Source: Gammaproteobacteria bacterium (GTDB lineage: Bacteria; Pseudomonadota; Gammaproteobacteria; Pseudomonadales; Azotimanducaceae). From it: 11,540 nt of DNA. The translations under genes and the position numbers were made by a program. This document shows positions 1 through 8,200 of the stretch, piece after piece (the first letter of the stretch is position 1; each line of letters begins with the position of its first letter). The stretch covers positions 1 to 11,540 of the forward strand of contig JAPPHP010000448.1 in assembly GCA_028821035.1 (NCBI GenBank), read 5' to 3'. Under the pieces are notes generated by a model that searched no databases, had not been told where the DNA came from, and saw only the letters and a list, made by a program, of their open reading frames with translations.

Positions 1-1031
1 CCCGTCGGGCCGGTGACCAGCACGATGCCGTTGCTCGCCCGCAGCCAGCCGCGGAACATCTCGAGGTGGTCCGGCTCCATGCCGAGGTTCCGGAGCGTCA
101 GGTCGTCGCGCTCCTTGGCGAGCAGGCGCAGCACGATGGACTCGCCGAAGGCGCACGGCACCGTGGAGACGCGGATGTCCATCTCCTTGCCGGAGATGCG
201 GTCGGTGATGCGGCCGTCCTGGGGCAGGCGGCGTTCGGCGATGTCGATGCCGGAGACGAGCTTGATGCGCGACGCCACGGCGGGGAAGCGCTCGACCGGC
301 TGCGTGAGGCGCGTGTGCAGGACCCCGTCGACGCGCATGCGCACAGCGAAGCTCTCCTCCGCCGGTTCCACGTGAATGTCGGAGGCCTCCAGGTCCACGG
401 CCTGCGACAGGAGGTTGTTGACCAGTTCGATGACCGGAGCTTCCTCCGCCATCTCGCGGAGCTGCTTCGCGTTGTCGTCCGCGAACAGGTGCTCGATCGC
501 CCGCTCCTTGCGGACGAAGTCGAGCAGCCGGTCGATCTGGTGGTTGGCGGCCAGGTAGAAGGTGACGGTCCGGCCGGGATAGAAGTAGCCCAGCATCTCG
601 AGCAGCGCCCGGTCGCGGATGTCGCGCGCGATGCAGCGCAGTTCGCCGTCGCTTTCCCAGAGCACGGCGCCGTTGTCGAGGAACCAGTCGAGCTTGGCCG
701 GGGAGTCGGCGAGGAAGCGGTAGACCTCGAGGTTCTCGGGGAGATCGTCCGCGTCGCGCAGGTACGTTGCGCCCTGCTGCTCGGAGAGGGTCCGCAGGAG
801 GATGTCTTCCGAGAGGGCGCCGGTGCGCACGAGGAGCGCGCCGAGCCGGCCCCCGACGGACTGCTGGATCTGGAGGGCGCGGGCGACGTCGTCCGCCTGC
901 ACCGCGCCGCGCTCGACGAGGAGTTCGCCGATGCGCTTCGGGGCCGCTTCGGGGGCGGCCGACAGCGCCTCCGGCACAGGGGCCTCGGCGCCTGTCTCGT
1001 GTTGCGCGTGGTCCTGCTGGGGTTCGGCCAT
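1..1031 (-). CDS. GspE/PulE-family type II/IV secretion ATPase, N-terminal 343 residues (C-terminus outside window)
   Basis: Hexameric cytoplasmic ATPase that powers assembly of a type II secretion pseudopilus or type IV pilus. Reading the minus strand from ATG at 1031 gives 343 codons. There is a polar Ala/Pro/Glu-rich leader (1-31), an N-terminal domain starting KRIGELLVERGAV (32-44), and the central domain with ASDIHVEP (216-223), RRLPQDGR (267-274), DIRVST (285-290) and VLRLL (300-304). The window ends in the Walker A motif at VLVTGPT (337-343), so the nucleotide-binding residues, Asp boxes, Walker B and any Cys4 zinc site are missing. DIRVST and VLRLL resemble GspE more than PilB, but without the rest of the gene or its neighbours I give no symbol. 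The ribosome-binding site is weak; an in-frame GTG at 1037 is an alternative start. Family certain, subfamily likely. Confidence 0.93.
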   Translation of the reverse strand, partial: MAEPQQDHAQHETGAEAPVPEALSAAPEAAPKRIGELLVERGAVQADDVARALQIQQSVGGRLGALLVRTGALSEDILLRTLSEQQGATYLRDADDLPENLEVYRFLADSPAKLDWFLDNGAVLWESDGELRCIARDIRDRALLEMLGYFYPGRTVTFYLAANHQIDRLLDFVRKERAIEHLFADDNAKQLREMAEEAPVIELVNNLLSQAVDLEASDIHVEPAEESFAVRMRVDGVLHTRLTQPVERFPAVASRIKLVSGIDIAERRLPQDGRITDRISGKEMDIRVSTVPCAFGESIVLRLLAKERDDLTLRNLGMEPDHLEMFRGWLRASNGIVLVTGPT

Positions 1032-1041
1032 GGTCACTACC

Positions 1042-1053
1042 CGGCGTACGCCG
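1042..1053. repeat. 12-bp perfect palindrome just upstream of the secretion ATPase start
   Basis: CGGCGTACGCCG is identical to its own reverse complement and lies 10 bases upstream of the ATG at 1031. It covers the position where a ribosome-binding site would be expected. It could be an operator or an RNA hairpin that limits translation. In DNA this rich in GC, a chance palindrome is possible. Confidence 0.4.
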
Positions 1054-1070
1054 ACTCCAAGGCCTATTTT

Positions 1071-1089
1071 CGCACAGTTCCCCTGTGCG
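1071..1089. repeat. Inverted repeat in the leader of the secretion ATPase gene
   Basis: CGCACAG and CTGTGCG form a perfect 7-bp stem around a five-base loop, about 40-58 bases upstream of the ATPase start. On the minus strand the hairpin is followed by AAAA, not T, so it does not look like an intrinsic terminator for that gene. A regulatory site or mRNA hairpin is more plausible. Confidence 0.4.
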
Positions 1090-1100
1090 GGCGTTCGCGG

Positions 1101-1130
1101 CAAGGGCGCGCGTTCCCGCAACGGCCCTTG
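1101..1130 (-). other. Hairpin immediately downstream of tRNA-Leu(UAG)
   Basis: On the minus strand CAAGGGC pairs with GCCCTTG, and inside it CGTT pairs with AACG around a GCGGG loop. This gives an 11-bp stem with one three-base bulge. It starts five bases after the tRNA CCA end. No T-run follows, so a true intrinsic terminator is doubtful. It may assist tRNA 3' processing, or act as a weak pause before the ATPase gene. Confidence 0.45.
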
Positions 1131-1135
1131 TGTGT

Positions 1136-1222
1136 TGGTGCCCAGGGTGGGACTCGAACCCACACGTCCGCGAGGACACAGGAATCTAAATCCTGCTTGT
1201 CTACCAGTTTCAACACCTGGGC
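1136..1222 (-). tRNA. tRNA-Leu(UAG)
   Basis: The minus strand folds into a class II tRNA. The acceptor stem GCCCAGG pairs with CCTGGGC, followed by discriminator A and an encoded CCA. A D arm is present, and the anticodon stem CAGGA/TCCTG holds loop TTTAGAT, giving anticodon UAG, which reads CUN leucine codons. There is a long variable arm (GTCC..GGAC) and a T arm GTGGG-TTCGAGT-CCCAC. Length with CCA is 87 bases. The next gene on the same strand is the secretion ATPase. Confidence 0.95.
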
Positions 1223-1238
1223 CGGGACGGTCCGGCGG

Positions 1239-1244
1239 ATTGTA
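1239..1244 (-). promoter_or_regulatory. Candidate -10 box for tRNA-Leu(UAG)
   Basis: TACAAT on the minus strand begins 22 bases before the tRNA 5' end, in the short gap after the metalloprotease stop. No convincing -35 hexamer sits at the right spacing, so the promoter call rests on the -10 alone. Confidence 0.4.
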
Positions 1245-1271
1245 GCCGTGTTCGGGCGGCCGGATGCCGCG

Positions 1272-4200
1272 TCACGGCTGGCCGTCGGTCCGTGCCTCTT
1301 CCAGTTGGCGCAGCAGTTCCAGCCGCCAGCCGTGCCAGGTGCCCCGCTCGACCTCCGCCGGAGGTCGAACCGTCACCGCAAAGGACCGCGTGATCCGCTC
1401 GCCGTCGGGTGTGGTGGCCGTCACGGTGACGGTGGTCGCGCCGGTGCCAGTCGGGGCGATAGCGAGCACGCCATCAACGATAGTGACCGTGGCGACGCCG
1501 GGGTTCGCCGATGTGGCGCTGAATGTCCAGGTCGTGTCGGGCCGGGCGAAGGCCGCGGCCAGATCCAGGGTGTGCGTTTCGGTGTCGACCGGGAGCTCCA
1601 GGTCGCCCAGGGCGAACAACTGCAACGGTTCGCCCAGCGCCATGCGCACGCCCTTGTAGCTGCCCGGTATCCTGGGCATCGCGCCGAAGCGCACCTCGGT
1701 GCGAACGTCACCCGTGACTTCGAACGGTTCGCTCTCCGTGTTGCCGTTCACCACCGTCACTTCCCGTGTGAACGAAGCGCCGCCCGTCCCGACGACGCGC
1801 ACCGGAATCGGCCACGGGGCCCCCTCACGGACGCGGACGACCACGGATGCGGGACCGTCCGTTGCGTGGCCCGCGTCGACCCGCGCCAGTTCCAGGGTCA
1901 GCGGGAACGGCGCACCGGGATTGCCGGACAGATCCAGCACGAGCTGTCCGTTGATGCAGTTGGTGCTGGTGAAGCCCGCGAAGACATTTGGAGGTATGTC
2001 CCCCAATGCGTTGTTCGCGAGAGTAAGCCGCGAGAGGTTGCCTCCCGGGAATACCACGCCGGCAAGGTCTTCGATCCCGTTGTCCGACAGGTCCAGGTCG
2101 CTTATGCGCGTCAGGCCGCGGATGGTCGCCGGTGAAAGGGCCTTCAGTTGCGTGTTACGAAGCAGGAGGCTGCCTACGTTCGGGACATTTGCGAACGCGT
2201 CCTCGCGTAGCTCGCCCAGTGGATTGTGGTTCAAGTCCAGTCTGTACAGGAACTCCGGACCTTCCAACGCTTCCTTGCGCACGTCGGTAATCCGGTTCCA
2301 CGAGAGGTATAGGTAATTGAGTTTCCGCAGATCCGAGAAGACCCCGTTCGGCAAGGTGGCAATGTCGTTCTCGTACAGGCGCAACTCGCGCAACTCCAAG
2401 AGCTCCTGGAAGTCCTCCTGGTACAATTCCGCAATGCCGTTGCGCGAGAGATCCAGGTGCTGCAGTGACGGCAGACGACGAATAGCCCGGGGAACCGCTG
2501 TCAGCCCTGAACGCCTGAGCCAGAGCACTTTCAGGTTTGTGAGATCCCGAAATGCGCCATCGGGAATCGTGCCGAGCGGGTTTCCGGAGAGACGCAAGTC
2601 CGTCAGGTTGTGCAAGCCGGTGAGATCGTCGGGTCCCAGCGAAGCGATCTGCTGGTTTTGGAGATCCAGAGTTACCACTTCCAGCAGGTCGAACTCGGAC
2701 ACCTGGGCACAGTCACGACCGACGGCAGAGGCAATGGCATCGCGGAATTCGGGGGTACGATCGCACACGCTCGCCGGTGCGACCGCGCCCGACTGAAAGA
2801 CGGACACCGTCTCGCCGGCGACAGTCACGTAACCCACGCGCGCCCCGCCGTCGTTAGCCCCAACGCGATAGCTCACGCGGCCCGTCCCGTTATGGGTTGT
2901 GTCCGATTCGACCGAGAGGAAGTCGCCGAACGTCGTCACCGACCAGTCACAGGAGGAGTCCGCATCGACCTCCACCGAGAACACGCCGCCCGACGCCGGA
3001 ATCTCCCGCCGCTCGTCCGACAGGCGATAGTCGCAACGGGTCGCACTCTGCCGGAACGTCGCCACCAGCCTTCTGTTCTCGTTCAGGCTGCGTACGGCAT
3101 CCGCAGGCCCGTCCAGGGCGTCCGTCTGCTCCTCGCCCGGAACGCCAAGCGGATCCCCGCTGTCGTCCGGATAGTTATGGTTGGGATCAGAAAAGCGCGG
3201 CAGCTGACGACACTGGAATCCCTCGTCCCGGCACTGGGAGTTGTATGACATGATCGTCCGCCAGCGGCTTTCTTCCGTTGCACCACTGTCGAAAGCTCGC
3301 TGATTCACATATCCATACGACCACGGCGACAGCGCAGCGAGGGGGCTGGCGTTGGGGCGCCGTCCTTCCTCGTAGCGGTCATGCAGCAATCCCATGACAT
3401 GACCCAGCTCGTGCGCGAACAAGGCGCCCGCGCCATACCCAGTCAAACTGATGCTGATGGAAACGGCAGATGCGGCGGGATCCTCTACCCGTAACAAGGA
3501 CCCCTGACCGCCTCCACCTGGCTGGTCGACGATGAGATGCATGACATCCGCCGCATAGCGGTCGCGCAGGACATGCGCTTCGTCCATGTAGCCGTCCGTC
3601 GCCTGCGTGAGCCGCCACATGTCGACGCCCTGGTTGGTTAAACCCTGGCCACCTCCGAGGCGGGTTTCCTGGTAGTCGATCTGCACCGCGGCCACCAGGT
3701 TGACGCGGAGGTCCACGCCGCTCGCCTCGTAAGCGTCATTCGCCCACGCCACGGCAAGATCGACGCTGGCGCGCATGCGTCGCAGGCTGCCTTCGACGTC
3801 GAGCGCCGCTTGGGTAAACAGCACCAGCACGTCGACTTCCGATCCGTCGTCCCCGTCGGACGCGGTCGCGGCGGACACACCGCCTGTCGTACCCACGAAA
3901 GGTGCACCCTGTGGCTGGCCGTGGACTTCGCACTCGAAGTCATGCGTTATTTGCTGAACGGTGTGGACTGCCCCGTTGCGAGAAGCGATCACATACGTTC
4001 CTTCCCGGGAGTGGACCGCTCCGGCGAGGATGTCGCCGTGGATGACGAGCGTCACGGAGCCGTGTGCGTCCCCGTCGATACGACCCGAAAGCGACCAGCC
4101 GTAGCGCGTGTCCACGGTCCGCTCGATCACGGCCTCCAAGGCAACGTCCTCGAAGAGATTGAGCCGAAGCCGTGCCGGTTGGCCGTCTTCCAGCGTCGCG

Positions 4201-4448
4201 CGCGCCGCCGTGAGGCGGGCGATATCCACGGCGACGGGGCGGCTGCGCAACGCCTCGACCGCACCCGGTTCGGGCCATCTCGCGTCCGGGTCGACCGGAG
4301 CCGCGTCTGGCAGGGTGGCCCTCGGATCCCCGATGGCGGCAACCGGGACGAAGAGGCCGTCCGCTGTTTCGCGCTCGGCACCAAGACCGGTAGGCGAGGC
4401 CAACAGCAACGCGCCGAACGCGACCAAGCTGGCGATCCGGCCAGGCAT
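1272..4448 (-). CDS. Secreted zinc metalloprotease (reprolysin-like metzincin) with BACON, leucine-rich repeat and Ig-like domains
   Basis: Predicted exported endopeptidase of 1058 residues. The chosen ATG at 4448 gives a clean Sec signal peptide (MPGRIASLVAFGALLLASPTGLGA) and has GGTGA eight bases upstream. An in-frame ATG at 4520 overlaps the stop of the upstream gene (TGATG) and would add 24 Arg-rich residues; it cannot be excluded. A propeptide-like region to about 200 is followed by a metzincin catalytic domain with HELGHVMGLLH (346-356, all three zinc His and the Glu) and a Met-turn IMSYN (399-403). A BACON domain (473-553) follows, then about ten leucine-rich repeats of 23-24 residues (589-844), and a terminal Ig-like domain (948-1029). 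Active-site residues are complete, so it is probably active. LRR and Ig-like parts suggest target binding. Substrate unknown. Confidence 0.9.
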   Translation of the reverse strand: MPGRIASLVAFGALLLASPTGLGAERETADGLFVPVAAIGDPRATLPDAAPVDPDARWPEPGAVEALRSRPVAVDIARLTAARATLEDGQPARLRLNLFEDVALEAVIERTVDTRYGWSLSGRIDGDAHGSVTLVIHGDILAGAVHSREGTYVIASRNGAVHTVQQITHDFECEVHGQPQGAPFVGTTGGVSAATASDGDDGSEVDVLVLFTQAALDVEGSLRRMRASVDLAVAWANDAYEASGVDLRVNLVAAVQIDYQETRLGGGQGLTNQGVDMWRLTQATDGYMDEAHVLRDRYAADVMHLIVDQPGGGGQGSLLRVEDPAASAVSISISLTGYGAGALFAHELGHVMGLLHDRYEEGRRPNASPLAALSPWSYGYVNQRAFDSGATEESRWRTIMSYNSQCRDEGFQCRQLPRFSDPNHNYPDDSGDPLGVPGEEQTDALDGPADAVRSLNENRRLVATFRQSATRCDYRLSDERREIPASGGVFSVEVDADSSCDWSVTTFGDFLSVESDTTHNGTGRVSYRVGANDGGARVGYVTVAGETVSVFQSGAVAPASVCDRTPEFRDAIASAVGRDCAQVSEFDLLEVVTLDLQNQQIASLGPDDLTGLHNLTDLRLSGNPLGTIPDGAFRDLTNLKVLWLRRSGLTAVPRAIRRLPSLQHLDLSRNGIAELYQEDFQELLELRELRLYENDIATLPNGVFSDLRKLNYLYLSWNRITDVRKEALEGPEFLYRLDLNHNPLGELREDAFANVPNVGSLLLRNTQLKALSPATIRGLTRISDLDLSDNGIEDLAGVVFPGGNLSRLTLANNALGDIPPNVFAGFTSTNCINGQLVLDLSGNPGAPFPLTLELARVDAGHATDGPASVVVRVREGAPWPIPVRVVGTGGASFTREVTVVNGNTESEPFEVTGDVRTEVRFGAMPRIPGSYKGVRMALGEPLQLFALGDLELPVDTETHTLDLAAAFARPDTTWTFSATSANPGVATVTIVDGVLAIAPTGTGATTVTVTATTPDGERITRSFAVTVRPPAEVERGTWHGWRLELLRQLEEARTDGQP
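1917..2684 (-). repeat. Leucine-rich repeat block inside the metalloprotease gene
   Basis: About ten tandem LRR units of 23-24 residues with the pattern LxxLxLxxNxLxxLPxxxFxxL, for example LTDLRLSGNPLGTIPDGAF. The final unit leads into a cap containing one cysteine (TNCINGQL). By hand count GC is 50% at 2281-2340 and 60% at 2341-2400, below hyuB (75% at 10321-10380). The units differ enough that recent tandem duplication is unlikely. Confidence 0.88.
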
Positions 4449-4519
4449 CGCGGGGTTCACCCGACTGCTTCGACGGCGGTGATTGACCCCGCGCCCCGGC
4501 CCGCGGCCGGAGCAGCGCA

Positions 4520-4906
4520 TCAGTCGTCAGCCTCAACGTCTACGCGCGACCCGAAGCAATGGCCGTTGTGTTTCCTGGTGTCGTCCACCCACACGTGCAC
4601 CGTCCGCCCCAGCGCGAACGCCATCTGCGCCGCGTCGTACATCCGCAGCGCGCCGGCCTTGTCGGCATGGACGCCGGTGCAACTGAAACTCACCCATCGG
4701 CTCGGGCAGTCGAGCCCCTCCGTCGAGGGCGCCACGCTGAGCGAAACCATGCAGCCCCCGAACCTGTCGTCGCCCACCGCCAGCGTGCGCGTGACCTCCG
4801 CCACGACTTCAGCCGTCGTCGCCCGCGCCGGAACGGTCAACGAAAGGGACAGCAGGGAGAGGGACAGGGCCACGGTCGTGAACCTGGCTGGTCTTCCAGT
4901 TCCCAC
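4520..4906 (-). CDS. Small secreted four-cysteine protein, unknown function, upstream partner of the metalloprotease
   Basis: I do not recognise a named family. The GTG at 4906 was chosen because GGAGG (complement of 4911-4915) lies four bases before it, and because it puts a signal peptide at the N-terminus (GRPARFTTVALSLSLLSLSLTVPARA). In-frame ATGs at 4939 and 4963 lack a ribosome-binding site. The product is 128 residues with about 100 in the mature part. The mature protein has four cysteines, in GGCMV, LDCPS, FSCTG and GHCFG, enough for two disulfides. It contains a predicted helix (KAGALRMYDAAQMAFALG) and then a strand (TVHVWVDD). Its stop overlaps an ATG of the protease frame (TGATG), so the two are probably co-transcribed and may be translationally coupled. 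It could be an inhibitor, chaperone or binding subunit for the protease. Confidence 0.75.
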   Translation of the reverse strand: MGTGRPARFTTVALSLSLLSLSLTVPARATTAEVVAEVTRTLAVGDDRFGGCMVSLSVAPSTEGLDCPSRWVSFSCTGVHADKAGALRMYDAAQMAFALGRTVHVWVDDTRKHNGHCFGSRVDVEADD

Positions 4907-5043
4907 GAAACCTCCGTCACTTGTGCATGAAGCGCCCATGTCCGACGCCGCGCCTACATACACCCGGGGCAGCAGAAAAAGGCAGACCGTACTGCTGTAG
5001 AGGAAGTTATCACGAGCCGGCGTCGATAGCAGCGGCGCGTTCG

Positions 5044-5072
5044 TGGCAAGCGCCCGAAGGGCAGGCTACCCT
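5044..5072 (+). promoter_or_regulatory. Weak candidate promoter for tRNA-Leu(UAA)
   Basis: TGGCAA (5044-5049) and TACCCT (5067-5072) are 17 bases apart, and the -10-like box starts 20 bases before the tRNA. The core GGCTAC is shared with the candidate -10 of the other leucine tRNA in this window. Both hexamers match consensus poorly. I found no clear promoter for the divergent minus-strand operon in 4907-5086. Confidence 0.3.
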
Positions 5073-5086
5073 TTACTCAAACCACC

Positions 5087-5173
5087 GCCCGGGTGGTGAA
5101 ACAGGTAGACACAAGGGACTTAAAATCCCTCGGAGGCGACTCCGTGCCGGTTCGATTCCGGCCCCGGGCACCA
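5087..5173 (+). tRNA. tRNA-Leu(UAA)
   Basis: Class II tRNA. Acceptor stem GCCCGGG pairs with CCCGGGC, followed by A and an encoded CCA. D stem GTG/CAC; anticodon stem AGGGA/TCCCT with loop CTTAAAA gives anticodon UAA, reading UUA/UUG leucine codons. Long variable arm CGGAG..CTCCG and T arm GCCGG-TTCGATT-CCGGC. Length with CCA is 87 bases. It faces away from tRNA-Leu(UAG), with the protease operon between them. Confidence 0.96.
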
Positions 5174-5179
5174 ATAGCG

Positions 5180-5207
5180 CACGGGCGGGGACTGCCCCGC
5201 CCCCGTG
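5180..5207. terminator. GC-rich hairpin between tRNA-Leu(UAA) and the barrel-protein gene
   Basis: CACGGGCGGGG pairs with CCCCGCCC..GTG around an ACTG loop: 11 base pairs with a two-base bulge. It lies between two converging transcripts, the plus-strand tRNA and the minus-strand surface protein whose stop is at 5215. Neither side has a T-run, so it may be a weak bidirectional terminator or a Rho-assisted one. Confidence 0.45.
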
Positions 5208-5214
5208 ACGCTCC

Positions 5215-8200
5215 CTAGAAGCGCAGTTCGCCTCGCAGCTCGACCAGTCCCGCCATCGTGTCGTCGTAGAAGTGGTACGCCTGTCCGGCGCTCACTTCGA
5301 CGCTCAGGAACTTGACGCGGTTGCCGCCGGCGTCGAACCGGGCGCCGATCCGGGCGCCCCGACGGTCCGCGGACGCGACGTCCAGTTTCGCGAAGGGGGT
5401 GAGCACACCTGGTAGTCCGGTGGCGGACAGGCCGTACCCGACCCTGGCGTCGAAGCCCCAGTCGTCGATGCGGTCGCCACGCATGCGGCGCAGGTAGTCG
5501 TAGTCGACGCCCTGCAGCATGCCGGTCATGTCGAAGTCCCTGCCGAGGCGGGACGAGAGGCCAAGGCTCAGGCCGCCGCCATCCGCCCGCGGTCGCAGCA
5601 TCGCCGAGACGCTGAACGCGCTCTCTTCCACGTCGTCCTCGGAGTGGTTCGCGAGGAACCGTCCCGCGACCTCGAAGCTGAACCGGCCCGCCGTGTTGTA
5701 GCGCACGCCGGCGCTGACTTCGGCGCCCTGCCCCGTGTCGCCGTCGCCCGAGTCGCTGCGGGCGCCCAACTGGCCGAAGAGAATGACGCGTGCGCCATCG
5801 TCCATCGCGAACGTGCGCTTGCCCTCGACGGCAGCCCGCACGCGGCTCACGTCGACGTCCAGGCTGGTGATCGCGCCCGTGATCCCGTCCGTGTCCATGT
5901 TCAGCGCGGCCACGTCGCCGAGCAGCGTGATGGACCAGTCTTGTCCCGATGCCACGACGCGACTGGCGCCCGCGGACACCAACTGCATGGTGAGGTCGGC
6001 CTCGCTGGTGCGGCCCACCAGGCTCCGGCTACTCTCGATGTCGCCGGAGCCGAAGCCGAGGATGACCCACAGGTCCGTGCACAGGTCCACGTCCCACTTG
6101 GCGTAGGGGAAGATGGTCATCATGTCGGTGGAGAGCGTGCCGGTGCCGCTGGCGGCGGTGCTCGAGAACCGGTAGTCGACATCACCTTCGCTCTGCGAGG
6201 CCGCAACGCCAACGAGCCAGTCGTCGCCGATCGTCATGTCCGTGCCGACGTAGACGGAGGTCAGGTCACCGTCGATACCGTCCCCCTCAAAGGACTGCTG
6301 GTCCGCGTGCCCCCAGAGCGAGAAGCCGCCGATGCCACCGCCGCCGGAGGCCGAAAGCGGAAGCAGGAAGCTCGTGCCGGAGAGGGGACGCGACATGCCC
6401 GCACCGGCAGGGTGCCGGCGGCTCATGTCGTTCCAGTCGTCGGCCAGCATGCCGCCGTGCCAGGCGCCGCTGTCCCAGCCGCCGCCGTTCCAGGACGTTG
6501 GGCCCTGTGGGTTCCAGCCTTGCTGGCTCCAACCTGTCTGCATTGACCCGAAGCCCACCGCCTCGGCGCCCGCGGCATACCCTGGGGCCGGCGCAAGCCC
6601 GCTCCGCCGGACGGGAATCGCCGCGCCCGGCCCGCGCAACCGCGCGGCGAACGCGGATTGCACGCTCGACAGCGTCGCGCTGCCGAGGGCGGCCAGGCCG
6701 CGTTCAATGGCATCCGCCTCCGCGGCGGAGGTGCTGACCGTGACGCTGAAGCTCGCCGCGACGCTGCCTTCCGTGTTGCCGGCCGTCACGCTGACCCTGC
6801 CGACGCCCTCGATCATCGGGGAGACCGTGAGGTGGGCGCCCGCCACGGATACGTTGATGGCCGGATCGACCGTGCTCGCACTGAAAACGAGCCCCGTACC
6901 GCCGAACGACTGGCCGAGATCGACCACGCCCGGCGCTCCGCCGACTACCAATGCCATGTCAGGCAGTGCACCGGCGACGGACGGCGGGACGTCCCGCACG
7001 GTCACCGTGAAAGAGTTATCGGCGCTGGCCGCGCTGTTCGTCGCGGTAACGGTCACGGTGTCGGAGCCCGCGCTAACGCCCGTCACCATCAGCGACGTTC
7101 CGTCCACGGAGACGGCCACCGCATCGGACGAGGTTGCCGCCGAGTACATGAGACGCGTCCCCGTGAACGCGCCGGACAGTTCGACCGTCATCGAGTCGCC
7201 CACCATCAGCGTGATGTCCGCGAGCGCCTCGGCGGCCGCGGGAGGCTGATCCTCCACGGTGACGGCGAGGTCCTGTGACGCGCTGCCCTCCGTGTTCGTC
7301 GCTGTCACGGTCACCGTGACGGAGCCGAGGCCCACGCCGGCAACCGACAGCGTGGAGCCCTCCACGGACGCCGTCGCCATCGCCTCCGAGGACGACACCG
7401 CGGTGTAGGTCAGCCCACTACCAGAGAAGGCGTTCGAGAGATCTACGTTCGCCACGTCGCCCACGTTGACGGAGATCGGCTCGAGGGCGTCGGCCACGGC
7501 GGGTGCAACATCCCGCACGGTCACCGGCAGATTCTGCGAGGCGCTGCCCTCCGTGTTCGACGCCGAGACGGCGACCGTCACGGATCCCGACGCCACGCCG
7601 GTGACCGACAGCGTGGCGCCATCGGCGGATACTGCCGCCATCCCGTCGGGCGAAGAGATCCCTGAGTAAGAGAGGCCGGTGCCCGAGAACGCCCCGAAGA
7701 GATCGACCTCCACAGTGCTTCCGACCCGCACCGAGACCGGCTCGAGCACCTCCCCGACCGCGGGCGGGATATCCCGCACCGTCAACCCGAAGCTTTGGTC
7801 CGTCGAGCCGCCGCTGTTGGTAGCCACGACCGTCACGACAGCCGGGCCTGCCTCGAGCCCTGTCAGAGTCAATCCCGTACCTTCCACCGAGACCGTCGAC
7901 GCAGTGGTCGGCTCTACTTCCGCCGAGTACGCGACGACGGGCTTTGCGAATCCGGGCCCCAAGTCAACCGTGACCGACTCCGTGACCCGCACTGTGGCGT
8001 CCGCGTAGGCGTCAGCCACCTCAGGTGGTTCGTTCGTGACCGTGACCTGGAAGCTCTGTTCTGCGGTGAGGGAGCCCTCGGCAACGCTCGCGGTCACCGT
8101 CGCCGTCCCTGGCCCCACCGCCCGCATGACTAGCAGGTTCCCCGCAACCCACACGCTAACCACCGAGCTATCCGAGGAAACTGCGTAGCATTCGCTGTGT

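Noticed and set aside
802..1245. Plus-strand frame containing VGLEPTRPRGHRN-like sequence
   Set aside because: This peptide is the translation of the antisense of a leucine tRNA, a common false gene.
66..2135. Long plus-strand open frame of 689 codons
   Set aside because: It runs antisense through the secretion ATPase, the tRNA and the metalloprotease, has no recognisable domain, and its composition (Arg, Ala, Gly, Val) is what the opposite strand of GC-rich genes gives.
3810..5000. Plus-strand open frame of 396 codons
   Set aside because: Antisense shadow of the metalloprotease and the small secreted protein, whose domains and signal peptides are clear on the other strand.
1136..5173. Integrated mobile element with attachment sites at the two tRNA genes
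   Set aside because: No integrase, transposase or direct repeat of a tRNA 3' end was found between or beside them; kept only as a hypothesis about origin.
5644..6546. Plus-strand open frames over the barrel region (also 6332-7249)
   Set aside because: Antisense to a well-supported beta-barrel and Ig-repeat protein; no motif of their own.
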